The notes beneath the pieces are model-generated. The model was given only the letters and a program-made list of their open reading frames with translations, did no database searches and was not told the DNA's origin. A stretch of DNA of 64,000 nucleotides from assembly GCA_022653675.1 (NCBI GenBank), contig JALCST010000001.1, positions 124,001 to 188,000 on the forward strand, given 5' to 3'. The translations under genes were made by a program, and so were the position numbers. Every line of letters begins with the position of its first letter. The first letter of the stretch is position 1. Positions 44,864-54,108 of this stretch are shown piece by piece. Origin of the DNA: Bacteroidales bacterium. Lineage in GTDB: Bacteria > Bacteroidota > Bacteroidia > Bacteroidales > UBA932.

Positions 44864-46191
44864 TATCCATTATTTGTTGCAAATGTACTATTTTCTCGTG
44901 AAATCAAAGCCTTCAACCGAAGCACTGCGTCTCTTTCCGGAATGTTTTTCTCGACCACCTTGCCGTGGCTGTAAAGAGTGACTAATCCCCGTCCCGCTCC
45001 TACATAGCCGTAATCTGCATCGGCCATTTCCCCAGGGCCGTTTACAATGCATCCCATTACGGCTATCCTGACGCCGCCCAGATCTTTTGTAGCTTCCTTT
45101 ATCTTATCGAGTGTTTCGCCTATGTCGTAAAGGGTCCTTCCGCAGCCGGGACAGGCGATGTATTCGGGTTTAGTAAATTTGAGCCTGCAGGCCTGCAACA
45201 GGTCCTCCTTGAAGGAGGACATTTTTTCAGCCGTGACCATTTTCCCACCGACTGTGGCTTTTATGTCGAAATCGGAAATCCGTTTCGAAACAAGTGCGGG
45301 ACCGAAGTCACATGAGGCGGCAACGATGAATTCTTCCCAAGTATCGAAGTCGTAGGAAGCTTTCGGGTCATGGAAGGTTATCATCCTTGCGACCGGGATT
45401 TCATTCTCCGGAGGTTCCGTCAATGAAACGCGTACCGTGTCGCCGATTCCCTCCCTGAGCAGGCTGTAGATTCCCACTGCGGACTTGATCCTGCCGGTAT
45501 CCCCGTTCCCGGCTTCAGTTACCCCGATGTGCAGCGGGAAAATGAGTCCCCTGCTTTCCATCTTTTTCATGAAAAGCCTGTAAGCTTCTACCATGACGAT
45601 CGGGTTGCTTGACTTGAGCGAAAAGACCACCTTCCTGAAATCCGATTCGATGCACTTGTCCATCCACTCGGTTGCGGCTTCGGCCATTCCTCGTGGGGAA
45701 TCGCCGTATCTTGCGGTTATGCGCTCTCCAAGTGATCCGTGGTTTATGCCTATACGCAACGCGCATCCCGTATCCCTGCACGTCCCGATCAGTCTGTTGA
45801 ATGCTTCGGAAGCGACCTTTGACGCCTTTCCTGACTCGTCCCTTGAGAAGGAAAAGTTTCCGGGATTTATACGTACCTTGTCGGCCACCGAAGCAGCAGC
45901 TATGGCGGTCTCAGCTGAAAAATGGACGTCGGCGGCCAAAGGTCCGTAATAGCCGTCAGCATGAAGCCTTTTCTTGATTTCTGAAAGGGAAGATACTTCT
46001 CGCTTTCCCTGCGTAGTCAATCTGACTAGCTTGGCGCCGGCGTCGAAGCAACGTTTACATTGGTTTACGGATGCCTCGATGTCGTCGGTGGAGGTGTTGC
46101 ACATGGTCTGCAATACGACAGGTGCACCGTCTCCGAATTTAACGCCACCTATGTCGAATGAAATGCGTTCTATGCCTGTATCTGCCTTCAT
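44863..46191 (-). CDS. ispG: 4-hydroxy-3-methylbut-2-enyl diphosphate synthase, with a reduced insert domain
   Basis: IspG is the [4Fe-4S] enzyme that converts MEcPP to HMBPP in the MEP isoprenoid pathway. The TIM barrel covers about residues 1-265 and the cluster domain begins near 339. Cluster ligands are Cys347 and Cys350 (ACPGCGRT), Cys381 (VMGCIVNGPGE) and Glu388. Between barrel and cluster domain lies a segment about 50 residues longer than in E. coli (372 residues in total) but far shorter than the ~250-residue A* domain of most Bacteroidetes and plant IspG (around 600 residues). At 442 residues the protein is intermediate. Activity should be retained, as all ligands are present. Confidence 0.93.
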   Translation of the reverse strand: MKADTGIERISFDIGGVKFGDGAPVVLQTMCNTSTDDIEASVNQCKRCFDAGAKLVRLTTQGKREVSSLSEIKKRLHADGYYGPLAADVHFSAETAIAAASVADKVRINPGNFSFSRDESGKASKVASEAFNRLIGTCRDTGCALRIGINHGSLGERITARYGDSPRGMAEAATEWMDKCIESDFRKVVFSLKSSNPIVMVEAYRLFMKKMESRGLIFPLHIGVTEAGNGDTGRIKSAVGIYSLLREGIGDTVRVSLTEPPENEIPVARMITFHDPKASYDFDTWEEFIVAASCDFGPALVSKRISDFDIKATVGGKMVTAEKMSSFKEDLLQACRLKFTKPEYIACPGCGRTLYDIGETLDKIKEATKDLGGVRIAVMGCIVNGPGEMADADYGYVGAGRGLVTLYSHGKVVEKNIPERDAVLRLKALISRENSTFATNNG

Positions 46192-46195
46192 CGGA

Positions 46196-46957
46196 TTAAA
46201 AGATATGTAAGTTTAAGCCTATCGAAAACCTCAATTGGTTTGAATAGCCGAATAGCCAATATTCGTCGCTGATTTTTGTGGTCTGGTAAACGCTGCACAT
46301 CGCCCGCTTGTAATTCGCCTCGATATGCACTTCGACGGGCCCGAAGATAAGGCCTACGCCTCCTCCGAATATGTAACCGTAGTCGTTCCGTATGTCTTTA
46401 TCGTCGAAAGTATTGGAAACGGTTTGCTCGCCGCTGTAGTCGTCGGTAACCGTCCTGCTCACCGAAAGTCGGTAGCCGTAGTAACATCCGCCGTTTGCAA
46501 TGATCCTCAGATGTTTCCCTATTTTGTAGTTGAACTGCGATATCAGTGGAACTTCCAGTTCGTTGTATGTGCCGTTACAGTCTTCCCACGAAGACGTAAA
46601 TCCCTCCGTGGTATAGCGTAACCCTGTCTGTAATCCGAAATAGGGCATCATGTCCCATAGGCTCATGTAGCAGGTATAAAGCAACGCTACGTTGACAGGG
46701 GATACTATTCCCTTTGGTTCTATGTCGGGAGAGAAGCTTATTCCGCTGAAATCGTAAGAATATTGGATTCCTATCATGTGCTGTGGGGGGAATGCGAGCA
46801 CCTTCTTCTTACCGGCAGTATCTGGTGTCTCATATGTCATGACGGTATCCTCTCCAGCCTTGACGGTTCCGCTAAGCCCGCCGTCGGCGGCACTAAGCGG
46901 AGGAAGGAATGCCGCGATAAATGCAGCGACACATAATATCGTTCTGAATCCCATCAT
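46196..46957 (-). CDS. PorT-like outer-membrane beta-barrel protein
   Basis: A signal peptide (MMGFRTILCVAAFIAAFLPPLSA) is followed by a linker and then alternating hydrophobic/polar strands typical of an eight-stranded barrel: MIGIQYSYDFSGISF, PYFGLQTGLRYTTEGF, LEVPLISQFNYKIG, LRIIANGGCYYGYRL, YGYIFGGGVGLIFG, VEVHIEANYKRAM. The protein ends in LNLHIF with the C-terminal aromatic residue used by the BAM machinery. This fits the PorT/OMP_b-brl_2 type by pattern. Its function is unknown. The start overlaps the stop of the Ig-like lipoprotein gene by 4 bases. Confidence 0.75.
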   Translation of the reverse strand: MMGFRTILCVAAFIAAFLPPLSAADGGLSGTVKAGEDTVMTYETPDTAGKKKVLAFPPQHMIGIQYSYDFSGISFSPDIEPKGIVSPVNVALLYTCYMSLWDMMPYFGLQTGLRYTTEGFTSSWEDCNGTYNELEVPLISQFNYKIGKHLRIIANGGCYYGYRLSVSRTVTDDYSGEQTVSNTFDDKDIRNDYGYIFGGGVGLIFGPVEVHIEANYKRAMCSVYQTTKISDEYWLFGYSNQLRFSIGLNLHIF

Positions 46958-48741
46958 TTGAACATCTTCCCCACGTCTATATCCTGTTCCAGATCTGTTT
47001 TTTCCTTCAGATCTATCACAGCGGTTTCAGGTATGGATCCCGGCAATTCGTAAAGCATCACCTTCTCCGGCTGGCGGTGTTCGAGAAGGTTACCGGTATC
47101 TATGATTCCGTTTCTGTTTCCGTCTTCCGTTATCCTGATGGAATATTTCCCGGCCTTGAGATAGGGGAATTTCAATATTGCGGGAGCGTCTATCTTATAT
47201 GTCCTGAAGACCTTTTCCCTGTTTTCATTGACAAGGTCGACAATGTACCTCTTGTCTACGTTTGTCATCACGGTGGTGATTGAACTCAGGTCGTCATCGT
47301 TGGGCAAGGTAACGGTAACGGACAGGCTGTCGTTCGGCAATCCCTCTAAACTGGTGAAAGTTCCCTTTCTTAGGGTAATGGTATAATCGAATCCCTTCTG
47401 GAGATCTTTAAGAGGTCTGATTGTGTACCTGCATACATTGTGTTCATCCTGCTCTATTTTGAATTTTTCGCGTTTTTCCTTGCCTCTCGGATCCTTTGAA
47501 ATATAGATTATGGAATCGAACTGGGATTTTAGGAGCGGCATGGAGAAGTCCAGAACGAATCCGGTCTGTTCTACCATATCCGGAGGTGCCGTAATTGTAA
47601 CTCCCATGGCTGTGTCCTTTTGCTTTTGCATTTTCATTGCTGCCGCCCTTTCCATGAACAATTTCAGATCTTCCGTAAAAGGTGAGATATCGCCTGTAGA
47701 ATCCGTCTTCCCGTAACGTATTTGTGCAAACAGCGTGTCGGGGATGTATCCCTGTTCGTTTAAGTAGATGGTCAGGCTGTCGTTTTTCTCGTTGAACTGC
47801 TTGATCAACTTGCTGTCCCGTATGCCTGAGAAATGAATGGTATCTATCTTGGGATTTGGGGAAAGGAATTTGATGAAGACTTCCCATGGCGAGACCCTGC
47901 CTGAGTTCACGATTTTTTCCCTCGAATTCTCCTCTGTGAACATCAGGACGTTGTACTCGGATTCCCTCTTCTTGCATGCCAAGGTATCCTTTATGTCGAA
48001 TGTTCCTAAGGAATAGCTGTTCCTTCGCATTACGCTGTCAGGTCTTATCATCCTGCTTATGAAGCCCACGGATTCGCTTGCCGGATCATAAAGGTTGTTA
48101 TTGTTGTCGTCGCTTATCGTGTAAAGCCTGTATTCACATGGTTTTATGTTTCGGATTACGAAGTAGCCCCAATCATCGGTCCTGGTTGCCGCGACGGGCA
48201 AGTTGTTGAATATGGCCGAATCTCCCATGTCGGTATACAAAGATACAAGAGCTCCTTTTACCGGTAACAGTTTCTCGGCATCCATAACCGTTCCGGTAAT
48301 GAACATGGAATCTATTTCTCCACCGGTGGAAAAAGTGTACACCATTCTTGGAAACACATTGCCTTCGTTGTTATCGACCAGGGCATTCCCCAAGTCGAGC
48401 GTGTACGTCTGGTTCTCTTTGAGTGTGTCTGGAAATGACACAACGATACTCTTTCCGGAAACCTTTGTCTTAGGTTTTGTCTTCATGGGAGGGGAAACAA
48501 AGATGTCATTCGCAGTCTTGATTACCGTGTATTCGTCGAAAGTGAATGCTACCTTGCCCTTGACGCGTGGAAAATTAGTGTCGTTCTGGGGTGGTACGAG
48601 CTTTATGAGAACGGGAGGGAGAGTGTCCTTCAGGCCTCCGCTCGGAGGGGACGATGTGTTGGCGCAGGAGTTTGGCAGTATGGCTAGTGCCGTCGCCGTT
48701 GCGAGGGCAGTAATAATGGAGATTATGCTTTTGTTTTTCAT
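46954..48741 (-). CDS. Ig-like-domain (SbsA-type) lipoprotein
   Basis: A conserved Bacteroidetes lipoprotein of 595 residues. The signal sequence ends at a lipobox-like LPNSC (Cys near residue 27), then a Pro/Ser linker SSPPSGGLKDTLPPV. The first domain is a bacterial Ig-like fold (residues ~38-135, KGKVAFTFDEYTVIK to YTLDLGNALVDNNEG). A carboxypeptidase-regulatory-like domain (FITGTVMDAEKLLPVKGALVSLY) follows, and more beta-rich domains reach to the C terminus. There are no catalytic motifs. It lies with the beta-barrel gene between rsh and ispG. Envelope structure or outer-membrane assembly is a guess. Confidence 0.8.
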   Translation of the reverse strand: MKNKSIISIITALATATALAILPNSCANTSSPPSGGLKDTLPPVLIKLVPPQNDTNFPRVKGKVAFTFDEYTVIKTANDIFVSPPMKTKPKTKVSGKSIVVSFPDTLKENQTYTLDLGNALVDNNEGNVFPRMVYTFSTGGEIDSMFITGTVMDAEKLLPVKGALVSLYTDMGDSAIFNNLPVAATRTDDWGYFVIRNIKPCEYRLYTISDDNNNNLYDPASESVGFISRMIRPDSVMRRNSYSLGTFDIKDTLACKKRESEYNVLMFTEENSREKIVNSGRVSPWEVFIKFLSPNPKIDTIHFSGIRDSKLIKQFNEKNDSLTIYLNEQGYIPDTLFAQIRYGKTDSTGDISPFTEDLKLFMERAAAMKMQKQKDTAMGVTITAPPDMVEQTGFVLDFSMPLLKSQFDSIIYISKDPRGKEKREKFKIEQDEHNVCRYTIRPLKDLQKGFDYTITLRKGTFTSLEGLPNDSLSVTVTLPNDDDLSSITTVMTNVDKRYIVDLVNENREKVFRTYKIDAPAILKFPYLKAGKYSIRITEDGNRNGIIDTGNLLEHRQPEKVMLYELPGSIPETAVIDLKEKTDLEQDIDVGKMFK

Positions 48742-48752
48742 TCCGTGCTCTC

Positions 48753-50990
48753 CTAGTCTTTCTCTTCGCTTATATCCGTTCTGCCCACGGTTTCCATCCC
48801 CTTGATCTTGCCAAGTTTCTGAATGAGGTTATTCAGCACCTCGGTATCCTTTACATAAAGGTCTATGTAGCCTTCAAAAATGCCGTCGTGCGATTGTATT
48901 ACAAGTTTCCTGATATTTACGCTCAATTCCAGGGAGATGTGTTTAGTAATCTCGTTCAGCATTCCTACGCGGTCAATTCCTCGCAACGAAATGCGTGCCA
49001 GAAAAGACTGGACCGTGAATTTGCTCCACTTGACGGAAATGATCCTGTTGCCTTGGACTGATGCTAGATTCTGTGCCACAGTGCACGTTTTCTTGTGGAT
49101 TATGACCTTCTTGTCGTCACCCAGGAACCCTATTACGCTGTCTCCCGGAATAGGATTGCAGCATTCCGCTATTCTGAATGAAAGCGAAAGGTCTTTCGGA
49201 TTTTCCCTGAGGACATATCCTTCCTTAAGTTTCTGGTCGGTTTCAACTTTGCTTACTTCGGAGACTCCCCACATCTGTACCCTTTTCTTTTTTGTGTTGG
49301 TTTTAAGCACGTCTGTGAGGTCTTTCAGATCTATTATGCCCATGCCTATCTTGTTGTAAAGATCTTCTTTCCCTCCGGTTATCTGGTAATTCGCAATCAG
49401 TTTTTTTATGACCCTGCTGCTCGGCTTGACGCCGTTCTCGGCGAGTTTGTCATACAGGAATTCCATTCCTTCCCTGATATTATTCTTTGTGTCGTTTTTC
49501 AGATAATCCGTAACCATGCTGCGTGCCCTGCCAGTCTTCAGGAATTCGAGCCATTCGCGTTTCGGATGTTGGGTCTCCGCCGTAATGATTTCGATCTGGT
49601 CACCGTTTTGAAGGACATAGGATAGGGGAACTAGCTTCTGGTTTACTTTTGCAGCTATTGCTTTGTCGCCGATTTCGGAATGTACCGAATATGCGAAATC
49701 CAATGCTGTGGAACTTTTTGGCATCGTCTTGGTTTCTCCCTTTGGCGTATATATGTAAATTTCCTTTGTAATCAGTTCCTTGTGGAAATCGTCGAGAAAA
49801 TCGAGTGCGTTGGCGTCGTGGCTTTGCAGGATTTCCCTGACCTTCTTGAGCCAGATGTCTACCTCGTTCTCGTCTTTCTGTATGTTGTATTTCTTTTTAT
49901 AGGCCCAATGTGCGGCGATTCCCTGTTCGGCAATCATGTTCATCCTCTCGGTGCGTATCTGTACCTCCACCCAATAACCTTCCTGAGACATCACCGTGCA
50001 GTGCAGTGCCTCGTAACCGTTGCTCTTCGGGTTATTAACCCAATCGCGTGTACGATCGGTCTTGCAGTGGTAAAGATCGGTGACTATGGAATAAATACGC
50101 CAACACTGTTCCCTTTCCGTAACGTCCGCTACAGGCTTGAATATTATCCTTGCGGCGTAGATATCATAGATCTCTTCGTATGGGATTCCCTTGATGTTCA
50201 TCTTGGCCCAAATGGAATAAGGCGTCTTTATTCTCTTTATTATCTGGAATTCGAAACCCGCATTATTCAATTTTTCGGAAATTGGCTCGATAAACTTGTC
50301 GATCGACTCGCTTTGCTCCTGCATTACTGTATCGAGCTTCTGTTTTATCTCTTCGTATGCTTCGGGTTCCTTGTATTGGAGCCATATGTTCTCCATTTCG
50401 CTCTTGATGTTGTACAGACCAAGTCTGAGTGCGAGGGGAATGAATATGTACATGGTCTCGCTCAGGATCTTGTCGCGTTTGTTCTCGGGCATGTATTGGA
50501 TAGTACGCACATTGTGTAGCCTGTCGGCGAGTTTTATCAGCACTATCCTGACATCGTCGTTCAGCGTGAGAAGGATGCGCTTGAAGTTTTCGGCCTGTAG
50601 GCTGCGTTCATCCATATTCGAATCGTTGTGGAGAGCACTCTTGATTTTGGTGAGTCCATCTACGAGCGATGCTATCTTGTCTCCGAAGAGTCTCCTTATA
50701 TCATCTACCGTATAATCCGTATCTTCCACCACATCATGCAGGAGAGCCGCGCAAATCGATTTGTAGCCCAACCCGATTTCCTTGACTACTATCAAGGCCA
50801 CCGCGATGGGATGTATGATATAAGGTTCGCCGGATTTGCGACGTACGCCCTTATGGGCTTTCCGTGCGAAATTGAAGGCTTTCAGAACCGTTTCATACTC
50901 TTCCTGATTCGCACACCGCTTGAGCGCAGCCAGCCTGAGTTCCTCGAACTTCGTATCTATCAATTTATTATCTTCAGCAGTAAATTCCAT
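48753..50990 (-). CDS. rsh: Bifunctional (p)ppGpp synthetase/hydrolase, RelA/SpoT family
   Basis: This is the long RSH stringent-response enzyme. The HD hydrolase domain is intact (residues ~45-200; HPIAVALIV, LLHDVVEDTDY, LIKLADRLHNVRT). The synthetase domain (~230-370) has RIKTPYSIWAKM and NPKSNGYEALHCTVMS and ends VEVQIRTERMNMIAEQGIAAHWAYK. TGS (~405-465; EIYIYTPKGE, ALDFAYSVHSEIG), the helical and zinc-finger-like region (IAECCNPIPGD) and a C-terminal ACT domain follow. Both catalytic sets look complete, so it should both make and break the alarmone. It lies between yihY-like and the lipoprotein gene with gaps of 2 and 11 bases. Confidence 0.95.
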   Translation of the reverse strand: MEFTAEDNKLIDTKFEELRLAALKRCANQEEYETVLKAFNFARKAHKGVRRKSGEPYIIHPIAVALIVVKEIGLGYKSICAALLHDVVEDTDYTVDDIRRLFGDKIASLVDGLTKIKSALHNDSNMDERSLQAENFKRILLTLNDDVRIVLIKLADRLHNVRTIQYMPENKRDKILSETMYIFIPLALRLGLYNIKSEMENIWLQYKEPEAYEEIKQKLDTVMQEQSESIDKFIEPISEKLNNAGFEFQIIKRIKTPYSIWAKMNIKGIPYEEIYDIYAARIIFKPVADVTEREQCWRIYSIVTDLYHCKTDRTRDWVNNPKSNGYEALHCTVMSQEGYWVEVQIRTERMNMIAEQGIAAHWAYKKKYNIQKDENEVDIWLKKVREILQSHDANALDFLDDFHKELITKEIYIYTPKGETKTMPKSSTALDFAYSVHSEIGDKAIAAKVNQKLVPLSYVLQNGDQIEIITAETQHPKREWLEFLKTGRARSMVTDYLKNDTKNNIREGMEFLYDKLAENGVKPSSRVIKKLIANYQITGGKEDLYNKIGMGIIDLKDLTDVLKTNTKKKRVQMWGVSEVSKVETDQKLKEGYVLRENPKDLSLSFRIAECCNPIPGDSVIGFLGDDKKVIIHKKTCTVAQNLASVQGNRIISVKWSKFTVQSFLARISLRGIDRVGMLNEITKHISLELSVNIRKLVIQSHDGIFEGYIDLYVKDTEVLNNLIQKLGKIKGMETVGRTDISEEKD

Positions 50991-50992
50991 GG

Positions 50993-51991
50993 CTAATGCT
51001 CATTTGATTTCTCTTTTTTTTTAGATTTCCTATTGATTTGTGGCAGGAGGGTGGAGTATTTGTCGTAAGTATCCACGTGCTGATAAGCGTATGACAGTTC
51101 GGAGCCGAAGAGGATGATCTGCCAGCAGTAGCTGAGCCAAACCATCGCCAGTGGCAGGGCGGCGAACGCCCCGTAAATGCTGTTGGTCTTGGATACCAGA
51201 AGCTGAGTTTTCAGATAGAGGAATTGCAGTATGAGAAAAACGAGACCGGAGACCAGAGCCGAATCGAAAGCCGGTTTCCATTTGACTTCGGCATTGGGTA
51301 TCAGTTTGTACATAAGCATGAAAACCAAGACAATAATTATGTAGAAAACAACCCAGTACAGATTGGATTTCAGGAAACGGAATATCGGCAGGTCGCTGCC
51401 GACCAGGTTCCCGAGATTTTTCGTGAAGTACATTCCTCCGTATAGAAACAGGAGAAGGATGAAAGGGGAGAGAAATATTATCCCCAGTATTACAAGGGCC
51501 CTTTTCCAGATGGCACGGTATTTTCTGACATTCCATATTTTGTTGAAAGCCCCTTCAATACATATCAAAACCCATATTACCAGCCACAGGAAGGTTCCGA
51601 ATGATATCCACCCGAAAAGTCCTTTCTGCGTCGTGTTGATTATGTTGTTCGCGATCCTGAGTATGGCGTCTATTAGCTGGTGGCTGGTGGGGAAGGAGTT
51701 GTACAGCAGGTCGGCTAGGGCTATGTCCAACCCGAAGCCGTTGGATATCCAAAGTATCATGGCCACCATTGGAACGATTGCCATGAGGCATGAATAGCTC
51801 AGTGCCGCAGCTTCCCTTCCAATTCTGTGGCTGCTGAAGTTCCTCATGGTTATTATGGCAATTTTAAGATATAGGAAGAGTCTCTGCGTGGATTTCTTGA
51901 CTTCTGAGAAGTCTCCGACCCACAAGTCATGCGTGAGGAATTTGAAAATCCTCTCGTATGTGTTCAGAGCTTTTGTCTTAATGTTTGCCAT
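50993..51991 (-). CDS. YihY/BrkB-family inner-membrane protein
   Basis: A six-helix membrane protein of 332 residues. Family marks are AAALSYSCLMAIVPMVAMILWI after the first helix, the SNGFG turn, the WVLICIEGAFNKIWNVRKYRAIWKRALVILGIIFLSPF stretch, and the C-terminal SIYGAFAALPLAMVWLSYCWQIILFGSELSYAY. Its tail is Lys-rich. The family was once misnamed ribonuclease BN; the transport or other function remains unknown. The start lies 14 bases inside the end of ligA. Confidence 0.9.
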   Translation of the reverse strand: MANIKTKALNTYERIFKFLTHDLWVGDFSEVKKSTQRLFLYLKIAIITMRNFSSHRIGREAAALSYSCLMAIVPMVAMILWISNGFGLDIALADLLYNSFPTSHQLIDAILRIANNIINTTQKGLFGWISFGTFLWLVIWVLICIEGAFNKIWNVRKYRAIWKRALVILGIIFLSPFILLLFLYGGMYFTKNLGNLVGSDLPIFRFLKSNLYWVVFYIIIVLVFMLMYKLIPNAEVKWKPAFDSALVSGLVFLILQFLYLKTQLLVSKTNSIYGAFAALPLAMVWLSYCWQIILFGSELSYAYQHVDTYDKYSTLLPQINRKSKKKEKSNEH

Positions 51992-53996
51992 TAGTCAATT
52001 CGTAAAAATCCTCTTCGCTTATGGTCTTTATACCCCATTTCTCGGCTTTCCTGATCTTTTCGGGGCCCGGTTTTGTGCCTGCAACAAGGTATTCGGTAGT
52101 CCCGCTTAAGCTGGAGGTGTTTTTGCCCCCGTGAAGGACTATTTGCCTTTTGATTTCCTCGCGCGGGACAGAGAAGTTCCCGGTAACCACTACGCTTTTT
52201 CCGGCAAGCTCTTCCCCGAGTTTCATCTCTTCCGTCTCAATGAAATTGAGCCCGTCGGCCTTAAGGCGGTTTATCTGTTCAACGTGGCGTTTGTCGGCAA
52301 AATAACTCGTTATGCTTTTTGCAAGTATGGGACCGATGTCGTCCATTCCATCGAGTTCGTCTTCGGAAGCTGAAGCCAGCGCATCGATGTTCTTGAAACG
52401 CTTGGCCAGAACCTTTGCCGTATTTTCACCTATATGTCTGATTCCCAAAGCAAATAATACGGCATGAAAAGGAGCTTTCCTGGAAGATGCTATGCTTTTC
52501 AGGAATCTTTCGGCAGAAGCATCCTTCCAACCGTCCAACGTGAGCAGTTGCTCCATAGTAATGTCGTATATGTCAGGAAGTTCCTTTATATAACCTTTAT
52601 TGAAAAGCTGTTCTATGGTAGCATCCCCCGCGAGTATGTTCATTGCCTTCCTGGATGCGAAGTGGACGAACCCCAATTTGATCTGGGTAGGGCAGTCGTC
52701 GTTGGGACAATACCAGGCAGCTTCGTCCTCGTCCCTCACCAGAGGAGTGCCGCAGTCGGGGCAATTTTTCGGGAAAAGCGGTTTTTCTGCCCCGGGAGAC
52801 CTTTTGTCCAGATCAACACCGGTTATCTTAGGAATGATTTCGCCGCCTTTTTCAACGTAGACGTAATCATTTATATGTATGTCGAGGAGTTCCATCTGAT
52901 CGGCGTTGTGCAAAGTTGCACGTTTTACCATCGTACCGGAAAGTTGGACAGGGTCGAGATTGGCGACAGGGGTTATCGCACCAGTGCGTCCTACTTGATA
53001 ATCAACGCTGTAAAGCCTTGTACAAGCTTGTTCTGGCTTGAATTTGAACGCCGTTGCCCAGCGCGGGATCTTCGCCGTGTATCCGAGTTGCGTGCGCAAG
53101 GCTAGTTCGTTGACTTTTATAACTACGCCATCTGTTGGAAATGGGAGCTTCTTCCGCTCCGTTTCCCAGAGCCTTATGTAAGACATTACCTCTTCTATGC
53201 CATTGCAGATCTTCGAATATTTGCTGACAGGTAATCCCCATTCCGCAGCTGCACGCATCATCTCATCGTGAGTTTTGAAAGGGAGGTTCTCTCCAAGCAT
53301 ATGGTACAGTATGCAGTCGAGGCCACGTTCCTTTACAGTTTCGGGATCCAGCGTCTTCAGGGAACCGGCCGCTGCATTGCGAGGGTTTGCGAACAAGGCA
53401 TAGCCGCAATCCTCCCTCTCTTCATTTAGCCTGTCAAATGCCGCATAAGGCATGAAGATCTCTCCCCTGATTTCGAATTCGACCGGCCAATTCCCTCCGG
53501 TGAGTTCTGACGGTATAGCCTTTATGGTCCTTATGTTACGTGTAACATCGTCACCTATCCGGCCATCCCCGCGGGTCAGTGCACGTACAAGTATGCCGTT
53601 GCGATAAGTAAGGCATATGCCTACCCCGTCGAATTTCAATTCTGCCGAATATGAGAACGGTTGCGATACGGCTCCGGCGATCTTCGAGTGGAACGAGTAC
53701 ATCTCGTCCATGTCATAAGTATTGCCCAAGGAAAGCATCGGGTAACGATGCTGATACTGGACGAATTCCTTTGCAGTCGTTTCCAGGTCGCTTCCGACTT
53801 TCCTTGTCGGGGAATCAGGTAAGGCGAGTTTCGGATACATCCGTTCCAAAGCTTGCAATTCCTGAAGCAGGATATCAAATTCAAAATCGCTGATGGTTGG
53901 AGAGTTGAGAATATAATAATTCCTGTTGGCCTCATTCAGCTTCGATGTCAAATCTTCGATCCTGTTTTTTGCCTCTTCCCTTGTTATCTTAGCCAC
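51978..53996 (-). CDS. ligA: NAD-dependent DNA ligase
   Basis: LigA seals nicks in replication and repair using NAD+. Domains in order: Ia NAD-binding (YYILNSPTISDFEFD), the adenylation domain with the nucleophile Lys in SAELKFDGVGICLTYRNG (near residue 118), OB fold (VEKGGEIIPKI), the four-Cys zinc finger (CPDCG to WYCPNDDCP), helix-hairpin-helix repeats (FALGIRHIGENTAKVLA; MDDIGPILAKSI) and a C-terminal BRCT domain (VVVTGNFSVPREEIKRQIVLHGGK). 672 residues is standard. It heads a nine-gene unit from the promoter at 54020. Confidence 0.97.
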   Translation of the reverse strand: MAKITREEAKNRIEDLTSKLNEANRNYYILNSPTISDFEFDILLQELQALERMYPKLALPDSPTRKVGSDLETTAKEFVQYQHRYPMLSLGNTYDMDEMYSFHSKIAGAVSQPFSYSAELKFDGVGICLTYRNGILVRALTRGDGRIGDDVTRNIRTIKAIPSELTGGNWPVEFEIRGEIFMPYAAFDRLNEEREDCGYALFANPRNAAAGSLKTLDPETVKERGLDCILYHMLGENLPFKTHDEMMRAAAEWGLPVSKYSKICNGIEEVMSYIRLWETERKKLPFPTDGVVIKVNELALRTQLGYTAKIPRWATAFKFKPEQACTRLYSVDYQVGRTGAITPVANLDPVQLSGTMVKRATLHNADQMELLDIHINDYVYVEKGGEIIPKITGVDLDKRSPGAEKPLFPKNCPDCGTPLVRDEDEAAWYCPNDDCPTQIKLGFVHFASRKAMNILAGDATIEQLFNKGYIKELPDIYDITMEQLLTLDGWKDASAERFLKSIASSRKAPFHAVLFALGIRHIGENTAKVLAKRFKNIDALASASEDELDGMDDIGPILAKSITSYFADKRHVEQINRLKADGLNFIETEEMKLGEELAGKSVVVTGNFSVPREEIKRQIVLHGGKNTSSLSGTTEYLVAGTKPGPEKIRKAEKWGIKTISEEDFYELTNGKH

Positions 53997-54019
53997 TTTC
54001 CCTTAATAGTTAATACTGA

Positions 54020-54027
54020 CAAAAATA
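54020..54027 (-). promoter_or_regulatory. Promoter of the ligA-to-exchanger unit
   Basis: TATTTTTG on the minus strand matches the -7 element, 23 bases upstream of ligA. I see no other promoter-like gap for the 14 kb downstream to 39562. Confidence 0.6.
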
Positions 54028-54048
54028 GTCATTTTTTCAAAAAAGTAG

Positions 54049-54056
54049 TAAATTTG
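54049..54056 (+). promoter_or_regulatory. Promoter of the PFK-GH13 unit
   Basis: TAAATTTG matches the -7 element, 52 bases upstream of the PFK start and divergent from the ligA promoter 21 bases away. Confidence 0.6.
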
Positions 54057-54108
54057 CAAACCGTACGGACAGCTATTTAGCTGGACAAATATTTAAGATA
54101 TAAGCAAT

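Noticed and set aside
49680-50519. 279-codon plus-strand reading frame opposite rsh
   Set aside because: Antisense shadow of a highly conserved gene; no family resemblance.
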